A DNA stretch of 46,696 nt from positions 1 through 46,696 of the forward strand of contig DASTMB010000060.1 of the NCBI GenBank assembly GCA_035714365.1. Direction: 5' to 3'. The notes under the pieces were generated by a model that saw only the letters and a program-made list of their open reading frames with translations, made no database searches and had not been told where the DNA came from. Of the stretch, positions 27,047 to 34,086 are shown piece by piece. The translations under genes and the position numbers were made by a program. The stretch is from Mycobacteriales bacterium (GTDB lineage Bacteria > Actinomycetota > Actinomycetes > BP-191). Every line of letters starts with the position of its first letter. The stretch's first letter is position 1.

Positions 27047-27786
27047 CGGCGCTCCTCGGCATAGGGGTGGACAGTCTCCCGCACCACCGCCGCGAAGCGG
27101 CGCGCGACCGGGGCCCAGGTGCGTTCGAGGTCGGGCCAGGCGCGCTCCACCTCCGCGGCGACGTCGGCCGGCGCCGCGCCGTCGAGGGCCGCCGCGTCCT
27201 CGCGCGCCCAGCGCGCCACCATCGACGGCCCCGCCTCCGGGTGGAACTGCACGCCCCACGCCCGCTCCCCCACCCGGAACGCCTGGTGCGGGTACATCGG
27301 CGACGACGCGAGCAGCGTCGCGCCCGGCGGCAGCGTCACGATCTCGTCGAAGTGCCACTGCACCGCCGGCGCCACCCGCGGCAGGCCGTGCAGCAACGGG
27401 TCCGCCTCCGCCGCGTCCGTCAGGTGCACCCGCCGCAGGCCGAGCTCGGGGCCGATCCGGCCGCGTTCGACGCTCCCTCCGCAGGCCGCCGCCAGGAGCT
27501 GCGCGCCGAGGCAGACGCCGAGCGTGGGGACGCCGCGCGCGACGGCGTCGCGCAGCAGCGCCAGCTCGGCGCCCAGCCACGGGTGGGTCGTCGTCACGTC
27601 CGGGACGCCCATCGCGCCGCCCATCACGACCAGCGCGTCGTACGCGGGATCGAGCGTCGCGGGCGTGGGCGCGGCGGCGCCCGCGGCGTGGACGTCGAGG
27701 TCCAGGCCGAGCCACCCCGGGAACGCCCCCGCCCCCTCGTCGGCGAGGTGCGTGACGAGGAGCGCCCGCGGCTCGCGGCAGGTCAC
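27043..27786 (-). CDS. Class I glutamine amidotransferase (GMP synthase-like)
   Basis: This 247-aa protein has the amidotransferase triad: the cysteine in GVCLGAQLLA, and the histidine and glutamate in VQFHPEAG. ALVVMGGAMGVPD is the oxyanion-side motif. It is a stand-alone domain with no synthetase partner, like the YfeJ/GuaA-like group, some of which act on gamma-glutamyl substrates. The GTG start overlaps the stop of glnA2 (GTGA), and its stop overlaps the start of the FtsH duplicate (ATGA). Close coupling to glnA2 suggests a role in glutamine or gamma-glutamyl metabolism, but that is inferred. Confidence 0.85.
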   Translation of the reverse strand: MTCREPRALLVTHLADEGAGAFPGWLGLDLDVHAAGAAAPTPATLDPAYDALVVMGGAMGVPDVTTTHPWLGAELALLRDAVARGVPTLGVCLGAQLLAAACGGSVERGRIGPELGLRRVHLTDAAEADPLLHGLPRVAPAVQWHFDEIVTLPPGATLLASSPMYPHQAFRVGERAWGVQFHPEAGPSMVARWAREDAAALDGAAPADVAAEVERAWPDLERTWAPVARRFAAVVRETVHPYAEERR

Positions 27787-29108
27787 AGCACCGGGAGGTA
27801 GCGGGCCGTCTCGAACGGCGTCACCTGGCGCCGGTACTCCTCCCACTCGGTGCGCTTGTTGCGCAGGAAGAAGTCGAACATCTGCTCCCCCAGCGTCTCC
27901 GCCACGAGCTCGCTGCGTTCCATCGCGTGGATGGCGTCGGACAGGCTGCCGGGGAGGCGTTCGAAGCCCATCGCGCGGCGCTCGCCGTCGGTGAGGCTCC
28001 ACACGTCGTCCTCCGCCTCCGGCGGCAGCTCGTAGCCCTCGGTGATGCCCTTCAGGCCGGCCGCGAGGATCACCGCGTAGGCGAGGTACGGGTTGCAGGC
28101 CGGATCCGGGCTGCGCAGCTCGATGCGCGTCGACTGGCCCTTCGCCGGCTTGTACATCGGCACCCGCACCAGCGCGCTGCGGTTGTTGTGGCCCCAGCAG
28201 ACGTAGCTCGGCGCCTCGCCGCCGCTGATCAGCCGCTTGTAGCTGTTCACCCACTGGTTGGTGACGGCCGTGATCTCCGGCGCGTGCCGCAGCAGGCCCG
28301 CGATGAACGCCCGCGCCACCTTCGAGAGCTGGAACTCGCCGCCCGGCTCGTGGAACGCGTTGCGGTCGCCCTCGAACAGGCTCAGGTGCGTGTGCATCCC
28401 GCTGCCCGCGCAGTCCGAACGCGGCTTCGGCATGAACGACGCGTACAGGCCCTGCTCCAGCGCCACCTCCTTCACCAGGTGGCGGAACGTCATGACGTTG
28501 TCGGCCGTCGTCAGCGCGTCGGCGTAGCGCAGATCGATCTCGTGCTGCCCGGGCGCGCACTCGTGGTGGCTGAACTCCACGCTGATGCCCATGCGTTCGA
28601 GCATCGTGATCGCCTGGCGGCGGAAGTCGTGGCTGTGGTCGTGCGGCGTCAGGTCGAAGTAGCCGCCCCGGTCGACCGGCTCCGCCGCGCTGCTGTCCTT
28701 GAACAGGAAGAACTCGATCTCCGGGTGCGTGTAGAACGTGAACCCGGCGTCGGCCGCCTTCTGGAGGGCCCGCCGGAGGACCCAGCGCGGGTCCGCCTCG
28801 GACGGCGTCCCGTCCGGCATCACGATGTCGCAGAACATCCGCGCCGTGCCCGGGCTCTCCCCCCGCCACGGCAGGATCTGGAACGTCGCCGGGTCCGGCT
28901 TGGCGAGCATGTCGCTCTCGTGCACCCGGGCGAACCCCTCGACGGCGCTGCCGTCGAAGCCGATGCCCTCCGCGAACGCCCCCTCCAGCTCGGCCGGCGC
29001 GATCGCCACCGACTTGAGGAAGCCGAGCACGTCGGTGAACCAGAGGCGGATGAAGCGGATGTCGCGCTCCTCCATCGTGCGGAGCACGAACCGGTGCTGC
29101 TCGTCCAT
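27783..29108 (-). CDS. glnA2: Glutamine synthetase-like protein GlnA2
   Basis: This 441-aa class I glutamine synthetase has the fold's motifs: GFDGSAVEGFARVHESDM, THPEIEFFLF, SGMHTHLSLF, NRSALVRVP and RIELRSPDPACNPYLA. In place of the adenylylation tyrosine of GlnA it has EDDVWSLTDGE, so GlnE probably does not modify it. Length and surroundings match mycobacterial and streptomycete GlnA2, usually encoded next to glnE. In Streptomyces some GlnA paralogues work on polyamines rather than glutamate, so its substrate is open. The ATG at 29108 was chosen as the conserved MDEQ start. Confidence 0.92.
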   Translation of the reverse strand: MDEQHRFVLRTMEERDIRFIRLWFTDVLGFLKSVAIAPAELEGAFAEGIGFDGSAVEGFARVHESDMLAKPDPATFQILPWRGESPGTARMFCDIVMPDGTPSEADPRWVLRRALQKAADAGFTFYTHPEIEFFLFKDSSAAEPVDRGGYFDLTPHDHSHDFRRQAITMLERMGISVEFSHHECAPGQHEIDLRYADALTTADNVMTFRHLVKEVALEQGLYASFMPKPRSDCAGSGMHTHLSLFEGDRNAFHEPGGEFQLSKVARAFIAGLLRHAPEITAVTNQWVNSYKRLISGGEAPSYVCWGHNNRSALVRVPMYKPAKGQSTRIELRSPDPACNPYLAYAVILAAGLKGITEGYELPPEAEDDVWSLTDGERRAMGFERLPGSLSDAIHAMERSELVAETLGEQMFDFFLRNKRTEWEEYRRQVTPFETARYLPVL

Positions 29109-29148
29109 GCGTGCGAGCGTACGTCCCGCCCGTTGCGGCGGTGTGTCA

Positions 29149-29162
29149 CGCCACCCGTGGCG
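29149..29162. other. Short inverted repeat between the TAC operon and glnA2
   Basis: CGCCAC and GTGGCG are exact reverse complements separated by CC, in the 59-bp gap before glnA2. It may be a weak hairpin in the 3' end of the TAC transcript or an operator. It lacks the T-tract of an intrinsic terminator. Confidence 0.25.
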
Positions 29163-29167
29163 CGGCG

Positions 29168-29665
29168 TCAGGACTGCGCGCTGCCGAACACCGAGTCGTA
29201 GATGGACAGGTCGCCGGCGCCCCGCATGACCGGCAGCACCAACGGCAGGACCCCGAGCCGCCCGCACAGGTCGTACACGAGCTCCCGGGCGAACGGGTGG
29301 CCCATCAGCGGAGCGGTCGTCGCGGCGTACGCGCTCAAGACCTCTCGTTCGGGCATCGTCTCCCCCTCCCGCAGGTGCAGGCCCAGCCGGAGGGTGAAGT
29401 CGACCCGCCATGCGGGCACCCGCTCCCCCGCGACGGCCGCGAACTCGTACGCGAGATCGATCGCGACGTCGTCGCCGCTCCGGTGCACCGTGCCGTCGAT
29501 GGAGCACATCACCTCGTACGGCGGGTCCAGGACGCTCAGCAGCTCGCTGCTGAGCCGCACGATGCGCGTGTCGACGAGCTCGAGCGCGCCCACTGCCGGC
29601 CGGGACTGTTCGAGGAGGTCGGCGAGCGTCACCGCCGGCACTGCCCCGTCGGGAACGTCAGGCAA
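29168..29665 (-). CDS. SecB-like chaperone of a toxin-antitoxin-chaperone (TAC) operon
   Basis: This 165-aa protein has SecB features. A long beta-sheet core (RIVRLSSELLSVLD, YEVMCSIDGTVHRSGDDVAIDLAYEFAAVAG, WRVDFTLRLGLHL) is followed by the terminal helix HPFARELVYDLCGRLGVLPLVLPVM, matching the FPYAREC...FPQLNLAPV end of Escherichia coli SecB. Actinobacteria generally have no Sec-pathway SecB; such proteins occur in TAC modules like Mycobacterium tuberculosis Rv1955-Rv1957, where they protect the antitoxin. It follows an antitoxin gene with an 8-bp overlap. The start is the TTG at 29665; a GTG at 29641 is an alternative. Confidence 0.75.
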   Translation of the reverse strand: MPDVPDGAVPAVTLADLLEQSRPAVGALELVDTRIVRLSSELLSVLDPPYEVMCSIDGTVHRSGDDVAIDLAYEFAAVAGERVPAWRVDFTLRLGLHLREGETMPEREVLSAYAATTAPLMGHPFARELVYDLCGRLGVLPLVLPVMRGAGDLSIYDSVFGSAQS

Positions 29666-30053
29666 CGGTGCGCCCCGACCCCGCCGACCTCAGCTGGTAG
29701 CTCCCGGCCCGGCGCCGCTCGCCGTAGTGCAGCACCTCGGCCCCACCGAGCAGGTCGAGATCGACTTTGATCCCGCCCTCGACGCAGCGCGCCGCGTGCA
29801 GCTCCAGGCGGTGGCCGAGCGCGTCCAGGTACTCGGCGAGCGTGTTCAGCGTGAGGTTCCGGTCGCCCCCGAGCACCTGGGACACGGCGCTCTCGCTCTT
29901 GCCCAGCCGCCGCGCGAGCTCGCGCTGCGTGACGCCCTGCTCCGCCAGCACCTCGGCGACGAGCTCCACCGCCCGGTACCGGGCAGCGGCGCACGCGAGA
30001 CCACGGCGACCGGCGGCGGTCGAGGCGCGGTCGGCGTAGCTGTCGTTCGTCAT
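29658..30053 (-). CDS. XRE-type HigA-like antitoxin of the TAC operon
   Basis: This 131-aa protein has a helix-turn-helix at about residues 40-78 (QGVTQRELARRLGKSESAVSQVLGGDRNLTLNTLAEYLDALG). The 45-residue tail after it (GIKVDLDLLGGAEVLHYGERRRAG) is long for a HigA antitoxin and is the natural candidate for the chaperone-addiction (ChAD) segment known in TAC antitoxins. GGAGG sits 7 nt before the ATG at 30053, which overlaps the toxin stop (TGATG). It should repress the operon and neutralise the toxin. Confidence 0.8.
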   Translation of the reverse strand: MTNDSYADRASTAAGRRGLACAAARYRAVELVAEVLAEQGVTQRELARRLGKSESAVSQVLGGDRNLTLNTLAEYLDALGHRLELHAARCVEGGIKVDLDLLGGAEVLHYGERRRAGSYQLRSAGSGRTVA

Positions 30054-30385
30054 CACTGGCCCTCCATCAGTACCCGGATCGCCTTCGCCCGGGCGATCTC
30101 CCCGGGCGGCGTCCGCCTGCCCTTCTTCACGAACCCGTGGGTCACGACCACGAGCCCTCGCTCGCGCTTCCCGGCGTGGTACGCGACCAATCTCGGCCCT
30201 TCGCTCAGCTTGAACTCGATCAGTCCGTCACCGAGCGCGTTCAACTGCTGGGGCGCGAGCAGGGTGCCCGTGTCGGCGAACTTGCGCAGGCGCACGAGGT
30301 ACGCGTCACGGAATCGCTCCTCCAGTGCCTCGTAGAACTCGGACGCCGGGCTGCTGCCGTCAGCAAGCACAGCGGCACGGACCAC
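30053..30385 (-). CDS. HigB/Gp49-like RelE-superfamily toxin of the TAC operon
   Basis: This 110-aa basic protein has the Gp49/HigB layout: EFYEALEERFRDAYLVRLRKFADTG near the start, LIEFKLSEGPRLVAYHAGK in the core, and VVVTHGFVKKGRRTPPGEIARAKAIR at the end. Family members cut mRNA on the ribosome. I chose the GTG at 30385, preceded by GAGGA at 9 nt. An in-frame ATG at 30427 would add 14 residues, but that stretch uses codons (TCT, AAA, CTT, CTA) foreign to this genome and has no ribosome-binding site. Toxin first, antitoxin second is the HigBA order. Confidence 0.78.
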   Translation of the reverse strand: MVRAAVLADGSSPASEFYEALEERFRDAYLVRLRKFADTGTLLAPQQLNALGDGLIEFKLSEGPRLVAYHAGKRERGLVVVTHGFVKKGRRTPPGEIARAKAIRVLMEGQ

Positions 30386-30413
30386 GTGCCGAGTTCCTCG
30401 AACGACCAGTAGC

Positions 30414-30437
30414 GGAAGTTTAGACATAACTGAAGTT
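30414..30437. promoter_or_regulatory. Candidate operator/promoter of the TAC operon
   Basis: The block is strikingly AT-rich for this genome. It contains GAAGTT twice (30415-30420 and 30432-30437, 17 bp apart) and AACTGAAGTT (30428-30437), whose AACT and AGTT arms are inverted repeats. On the minus strand TAAACT (30422-30417) is a possible -10. Autorepression by the HTH antitoxin at such a site is expected for the family. Confidence 0.4.
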
Positions 30438-30550
30438 GTTTCGCCACCCCGTTGTCGCACCGGCTGATCGCCGCGCAGAGGGGGCCGAGTCTAGGGAAGC
30501 GGGCGCCGCTCCTTCGGGGGGACACGCGGGGGCGCCGGCGCGACCGAGTC

Positions 30551-30566
30551 CGGCCAGCGCTGGCCG
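30551..30566. promoter_or_regulatory. Perfect 16-bp palindrome
   Basis: CGGCCAGCGCTGGCCG is its own reverse complement. It lies in the gap between the TAC operon and the KTSC gene, about 50 bp upstream of the latter. It may be an operator; no regulator is known. Confidence 0.35.
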
Positions 30567-30617
30567 ACAGCAGCCGGGGGCGGGAGCGGCTCCGCGACCC
30601 GGGGCAGGCTCTGGCGC

Positions 30618-30827
30618 ATGGACTGGACGGGGGTGTCCTCCACGAGCGTCGAGGCCGTGGCCTACGACGGGGCCACGGCGACGTTGTACCTGCGGTTCGC
30701 GGGCGGCGCGGCGTACGCGTACTTCGGCGTCCCGGCGCGCGTGTACCGCGAGCTGCTGGGCGCCGAGTCGGTGGGCGGCTACGTGAACCGCGTGGTCAAG
30801 CCGCGCTATCCGGTCCGCCCGCTCTGA
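30618..30827 (+). CDS. KTSC domain protein
   Basis: This 69-aa protein consists of a single KTSC-type domain: VSSTSVEAVAYDGATATLYLRF, GGAAYAYFGVPARVYRELLGAES and VGGYVNRVVKPRYPV. The domain was described at the end of lysyl-tRNA synthetase-like and phage proteins and is thought to bind nucleic acid; no activity is known for stand-alone forms. CAGGCT lies 7 nt before the ATG and there is no Shine-Dalgarno, so it may be leaderless. Confidence 0.8.
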   Translation: MDWTGVSSTSVEAVAYDGATATLYLRFAGGAAYAYFGVPARVYRELLGAESVGGYVNRVVKPRYPVRPL

Positions 30828-30833
30828 CGAGGC

Positions 30834-30861
30834 CTGTGGACGACGGAACGAGCGTCCACAG
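30834..30861. promoter_or_regulatory. Perfect 9-bp inverted repeat with TGTGGAC core
   Basis: CTGTGGACG (30834-30842) and CGTCCACAG (30853-30861) are exact reverse complements 10 bp apart. It lies between the KTSC gene and the next gene, upstream of the latter's -10 box. The core matches the inverted repeat at 2639-2663. Confidence 0.4.
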
Positions 30862-30899
30862 ATCGCGCGGAGGCCCTGGGACGCGCTGCCGGGTGTTCC

Positions 30900-30905
30900 T
30901 ACGGT
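30900..30905 (+). promoter_or_regulatory. -10 box for leaderless BrnT-like gene
   Basis: TACGGT ends 7 nt before the GTG at 30913, without a Shine-Dalgarno. Confidence 0.4.
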
Positions 30906-30912
30906 CGGCCGG

Positions 30913-31209
30913 GTGCGCCAACTGTGGATCGCGACGCTGCATATCAGCCCGGTGACGCGGCAGAAGCTGCTCCAACGTCACCGGGTCGATCCGGAGATGC
31001 TGCGCGCCCGGCTCGTGGCGGTGAGCTGGCTCAGGTTCAGCTGGCACGACCACCCCACGCGCGGCCGGCGCGTCGTGGTCGACCTCCCGCACGGCCGGCG
31101 GCGGCTGCTCGTCGTGCTGTACCCGACCGACCGGAGCGACACCTGGCACCTCGCGAGCGCGTACGTGGTCAACCAGCGTCCGAGATGGGAGAATCGGCGC
31201 CGTGGGTAA
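30913..31209 (+). CDS. Candidate BrnT/RelE-fold toxin-like protein
   Basis: This 98-aa, very basic protein begins HISPVTRQKLLQRHRVDPEMLRARLV, resembling the opening helix (with RHxV) of BrnT and DUF4258 proteins. A strand pair follows (RRVVVDLPHGRRRLLVVLYPT and TWHLASAYVV). That layout fits a small RNase toxin of the BrnT/RelE fold, but no catalytic residue is certain. Its stop overlaps the start of a small acidic gene by 8 bp, as in toxin-antitoxin pairs. The assignment is an inference from size, charge, fold pattern and pairing. Confidence 0.55.
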   Translation: MRQLWIATLHISPVTRQKLLQRHRVDPEMLRARLVAVSWLRFSWHDHPTRGRRVVVDLPHGRRRLLVVLYPTDRSDTWHLASAYVVNQRPRWENRRRG

Positions 31210-31348
31210 CGGGGTCTACTACCGGAACGGCGAGTTCTTCTACGAGGAGGACGAGCCGGTCGAGGACGTCATCGCGGCGTTCGAAGCGGGCGAGAAGGGG
31301 CTGACCGTCGCCCCGCCGACGGCCCCGCGCCCACCCGCCACCGGCTGA
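31202..31348 (+). CDS. Small acidic partner of the BrnT-like protein (candidate antitoxin)
   Basis: From a GTG at 31202, with GGGAGA upstream, the 48-aa protein reads VGNGVYYRNGEFFYEEDEPVE then DVIAAFEAGEKG and a proline-rich tail. It is strongly acidic and tyrosine-rich, opposite in charge to the preceding basic protein. There is no DNA-binding motif. Acidic, short, overlapping and downstream is what a type II antitoxin would look like, but it could equally be an unrelated actinobacterial small protein. Confidence 0.5.
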   Translation: MGNGVYYRNGEFFYEEDEPVEDVIAAFEAGEKGLTVAPPTAPRPPATG

Positions 31349-31349
31349 C

Positions 31350-32138
31350 CTACGCGGACGCGCTCGCGGAGGGCGTCGCGGTCGGCGTGGCCGAAGGAGT
31401 TGCCGAAGGCGTCGGTGTGGCGGTGGGCGTCCGCGACGGGGACGGCGGCGCGGGGGTCGTGATCTCGTCCACGCCCATGCCGGGGCTGAGGCCGGAGGAG
31501 TTCAGCTCCTGCACCCAGCAGAAGTAACGGGTCCCGGCCCGCAGCCCGGTCAGCGTGGCGGACGTCGCGGACGCCGGCACGCGGAGCTGGACCAGGCGGG
31601 ACGGGTCGCTGCCGATCTCGTGCGAGCCGTCGCGGAGCACGTACGCCCGCACCACGAACTCCGTCACCGCCCCGCGCCCAGCGTGGCCCTGGAGGTTGAC
31701 GCTGCGCCAGGTGAACGCGACCGACGACGGGCCGGCGAGCCGCGCGGTCATGTCCTCGACGCCGCCCGTCACCGCGCCGGTGGCGCCGGGGTACGCGCAG
31801 GCGTGGCCGAACGAGAGGCAGCCGGTGGGCAGCGCGCCGCCCGGCGCGCGAGCCGGGTCGGCGGTCGCGGGGCGCGGCGAGGTGACGGTGGGCGCGTCGG
31901 CGTCGACGGCGGCCGCCGTCGTGGGCGCGGCCGACGCCGGCGCGGTGGTGGACGGCCGCGGCGACGGACTCGGCTCCGCCGTCGCGGGGCGCGGCGAGGT
32001 GACGGTGGGCGCGACCTCGGCGACGGCGGCGGGCCGGTCGCCACCACCTGACGAGGCGACCGCGACGCCGACGAGCAGCGCGACCGCGCCGGCCGCGCCC
32101 GCGCCGGCCAGCACCCCGGACCGCCCCTTCAGCCGCAT
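31350..32138 (-). CDS. Membrane-anchored surface protein with fibronectin III-like domain
   Basis: This 262-aa protein has an N-terminal anchor (residues about 8-30, VLAGAGAAGAVALLVGVAVA). A threonine/proline/alanine-rich stalk with PTVTSPRPAT repeated twice follows, then a fibronectin type III-like beta domain at about 125-230 (SSVAFTWRSVNLQG, FVVRAYVLRDG, ATLTGLRAGTRYFCWVQEL). The low-complexity tail is rich in proline, threonine and serine. Two cysteines (GCLSFGHACAYPG) may form a disulfide outside the cell. Function is unknown; such proteins are common in actinobacterial envelopes. Confidence 0.7.
   Translation of the reverse strand: MRLKGRSGVLAGAGAAGAVALLVGVAVASSGGGDRPAAVAEVAPTVTSPRPATAEPSPSPRPSTTAPASAAPTTAAAVDADAPTVTSPRPATADPARAPGGALPTGCLSFGHACAYPGATGAVTGGVEDMTARLAGPSSVAFTWRSVNLQGHAGRGAVTEFVVRAYVLRDGSHEIGSDPSRLVQLRVPASATSATLTGLRAGTRYFCWVQELNSSGLSPGMGVDEITTPAPPSPSRTPTATPTPSATPSATPTATPSASASA
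31862..32014 (-). repeat. Direct DNA repeat inside the surface-protein stalk
   Basis: A ~33-bp sequence encoding PTVTSPRPAT plus adjacent residues occurs at about 31862-31895 and 31980-32014. The two copies are nearly identical, indicating a recent duplication within the low-complexity region. Confidence 0.6.
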
Positions 32139-32152
32139 GGTCCGAGGTTAGG

Positions 32153-32926
32153 TCAACGCCGCCCGCGCCGCCGGGGCTTTGCGGGAGAGCCGCCGAGCTC
32201 GGTGCCGACGGCGTCGGCGGTGGCCGACTCCATGAGCAGCCGGAACGTCGCCAGCAGCGCGTCGCCCGCCACCGGCTGGAGCCGGTCGAGGGCCTCCTTG
32301 ACCTCCGGCCAGCGTTCCTCCGGCTGCCCCGCCTCCACGAACGGCCGCCACACGTGCTCGACGTAGAGCCGGACGAACGCCTTGGCGACGGCGCCGACGT
32401 GGCGGTTCAGCTCGCGCTGCACGGCGAGGACGTCGGAGAGCGGGACGCCGAGCGCGACGACCTCGGCGCCGGCGCGGAGCAGGGCGGGCGCGGGGACCTC
32501 GACGCGCTCGTCGTCCAGCGGGCGGACGATGCCAAGGCGGACGGCCTCTCCGACGAGGTCGGGGCCGACGTCGCCGAGCAGCGCGGTGAGCGCGGAGCGG
32601 TCGACGATCTCCGGCTCCTCCTCGCTCCACGGCGCGACGACGCGGCGGCGGAACTCCAGCGCCTCCGGCCCGGCGCCGGCGGGCAGCGCGTCGAGCGCGT
32701 GCCGGATGGCGCGCAGGTTGAACCCGTCCGCCTGCATGTCCTTGATGAGCTCGAGGCGGGCGACGTGGTCCTCGGAGTAGTAGCCGGTACGGCCGACGAC
32801 GACCGGCGGCGGGAGGAGGCCGCGGGACTGGTGGGCGCGGACGTTGCGGACGGTCATGCCGACGCGCTGCGCCAGCTCGTCGATGGTCAGGCCCGGCGGC
32901 CCGCCTCCTGCTGTGACCACGCTCAC
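32153..32926 (-). CDS. MerR-family transcriptional regulator
   Basis: This ~255-aa protein has a MerR winged helix at about residues 13-80: LTIDELAQRVGMTVRNVRAHQSRGLLPPP, then the wing VVVGRTGYYSEDHVARLELIKDMQADGF. A long helical C-terminal domain follows and holds no cysteine, so it is not a thiol metal sensor. The start may be the GTG at 32926 or the GTG at 32920, the latter 6 nt after a TACGGT -10 box. It is divergent from a metallo-beta-lactamase-fold gene and shares with it a 24-bp palindromic operator. Confidence 0.88.
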   Translation of the reverse strand: MSVVTAGGGPPGLTIDELAQRVGMTVRNVRAHQSRGLLPPPVVVGRTGYYSEDHVARLELIKDMQADGFNLRAIRHALDALPAGAGPEALEFRRRVVAPWSEEEPEIVDRSALTALLGDVGPDLVGEAVRLGIVRPLDDERVEVPAPALLRAGAEVVALGVPLSDVLAVQRELNRHVGAVAKAFVRLYVEHVWRPFVEAGQPEERWPEVKEALDRLQPVAGDALLATFRLLMESATADAVGTELGGSPAKPRRRGRR

Positions 32927-32932
32927 ACCGTA
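32927..32932 (-). promoter_or_regulatory. -10 box of the MerR gene
   Basis: On the minus strand TACGGT (32932-32927) lies 6 nt before the GTG at 32920. TTTGAT 17 nt further upstream (32955-32950) is a possible -35 and lies inside the shared operator. This arrangement predicts autoregulation. Confidence 0.45.
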
Positions 32933-32939
32933 GCGTGAC

Positions 32940-32969
32940 TTGATGTGACATCAAACGATGTCACATACT
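32940..32969 (+). promoter_or_regulatory. Promoter of the MBL gene with an 18-bp spacer
   Basis: TTGATG (32940-32945), 18 bp, then CATACT (32964-32969), and the ATG at 32977 is 7 nt further on with no Shine-Dalgarno. A long spacer filled by a palindrome is the textbook arrangement of MerR-activated promoters. Confidence 0.6.
32943..32966. promoter_or_regulatory. MerR-type operator, perfect 10-bp inverted repeat
   Basis: ATGTGACATC (32943-32952) and GATGTCACAT (32957-32966) are exact reverse complements separated by AAAC. The centre (32954.5) coincides exactly with the centre of the 18-bp spacer of the MBL promoter. It lies between the divergent MerR and MBL genes. Confidence 0.75.
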
Positions 32970-32976
32970 GCTCGGC

Positions 32977-34086
32977 ATGACGCTGACGACCCTCCCCGCG
33001 ACGTTCGAGCGCATCGACGACCACCTGCCGCTCCCCGCGCTGGACGAGACGCCGGCCGCGGCGCTGCGGCGGGTGCGCGCGCAGGCACCGGAGTTCCGCG
33101 AGTGGTTCCGCCGCACCGGCGAGCTGACCGCCGTCGTCACGCGCAGCCTGGTCACGCTGCCGTACCCGACGCAGTTCGCGCTGTGGGAGGCGTGCACCGC
33201 CCGCACCAAGTTCGTCTGGATGACCAACCGGATGTTCGTCCTCCAGTGGCGCGAGGGCGACCGCACGCGAACGCTCGTCGCCGAGCCCAGCGACTACGAC
33301 CTCGGCGTGGACACGCCGTACCTGCGGCACGCGATCGACCGCCTGCCGATGAGCGAGGACCTGGCGCTGAAGATGCTGTTCGTCCGCCACCCGCGCGTGA
33401 CGCAGCACCTCGCCGACCTCGGCATCCGCCCGGAGGACGTCGACTACCTCGTCTTCGACCACCTGCACACGCAGGACGTCCGCCGGCTGATCGGCACCAC
33501 GACGCCCCAGCCGGACCTCGGCTTCCCGGACGGCCCGGTGCCGGCGGCGTTCCCGAACGCCAAGCTGATCGTGCAGCGCACCGAGCTGGAGCACGTGCGC
33601 GACACCCACCCGTTCCAGGCGCGGTTCCACCAGCCGTGGACCTACGACGCGATCGACGAGTCGCGGCTGCTCGTCATCGACGGCTCGGTCCTCGTCGCCC
33701 CCGGGCTGGCGCTGCTGCGCACCCCCGGCCACACGCTCGGCAACCACACCATCGTCATGAACGCCCCGGGGCGCGGCGTGATGACCAGCAGCGAGAACGG
33801 CGTCGCCGTCGAGGCGTACGCGCCGGAGCACTCGAAGCTGCCGGGCGTCGCGGCGTTCGCGAAGCGGTGGGACTACGAGGTCGTCCTCAACTTCAACACC
33901 CCCGAGTACGCGTCCTGGCAGTACAACTCGATGGTCGCGGAGAAGCTCATCGCCGACCCGGTGCCGGGGGCCGAGCAGTTCCCGCAGGTGGTGCCGAGCA
34001 GCGAGCTGACGAAGCACCGGCTGGCGCCCCGCGTGACGCCGACGTTCCGCCACGGCGACCTCACGATCGGGACGGTGGCCCGGTGA
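32977..34086 (+). CDS. Metallo-beta-lactamase-fold hydrolase
   Basis: This 369-aa protein has the MBL metal-binding pattern: H162-L-H164-T-Q-D167 in VFDHLHTQDVRR, a later histidine at 252 in LLRTPGHTLGNHTIV, and SSENG downstream. The residue after D167 is valine rather than the histidine seen in dizinc family members, so the metal site may be altered. The N-terminal ~100 residues are an extra helical domain. It overlaps the next gene by GTGA, giving a two-gene operon controlled by the divergent MerR protein. The substrate is unknown. Confidence 0.85.
   Translation: MTLTTLPATFERIDDHLPLPALDETPAAALRRVRAQAPEFREWFRRTGELTAVVTRSLVTLPYPTQFALWEACTARTKFVWMTNRMFVLQWREGDRTRTLVAEPSDYDLGVDTPYLRHAIDRLPMSEDLALKMLFVRHPRVTQHLADLGIRPEDVDYLVFDHLHTQDVRRLIGTTTPQPDLGFPDGPVPAAFPNAKLIVQRTELEHVRDTHPFQARFHQPWTYDAIDESRLLVIDGSVLVAPGLALLRTPGHTLGNHTIVMNAPGRGVMTSSENGVAVEAYAPEHSKLPGVAAFAKRWDYEVVLNFNTPEYASWQYNSMVAEKLIADPVPGAEQFPQVVPSSELTKHRLAPRVTPTFRHGDLTIGTVAR

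Noticed and set aside
29168-29665. Housekeeping SecB of the Sec pathway
   Set aside because: Actinobacteria lack that pathway component as a rule and the gene overlaps a HigA-like antitoxin, the TAC arrangement.
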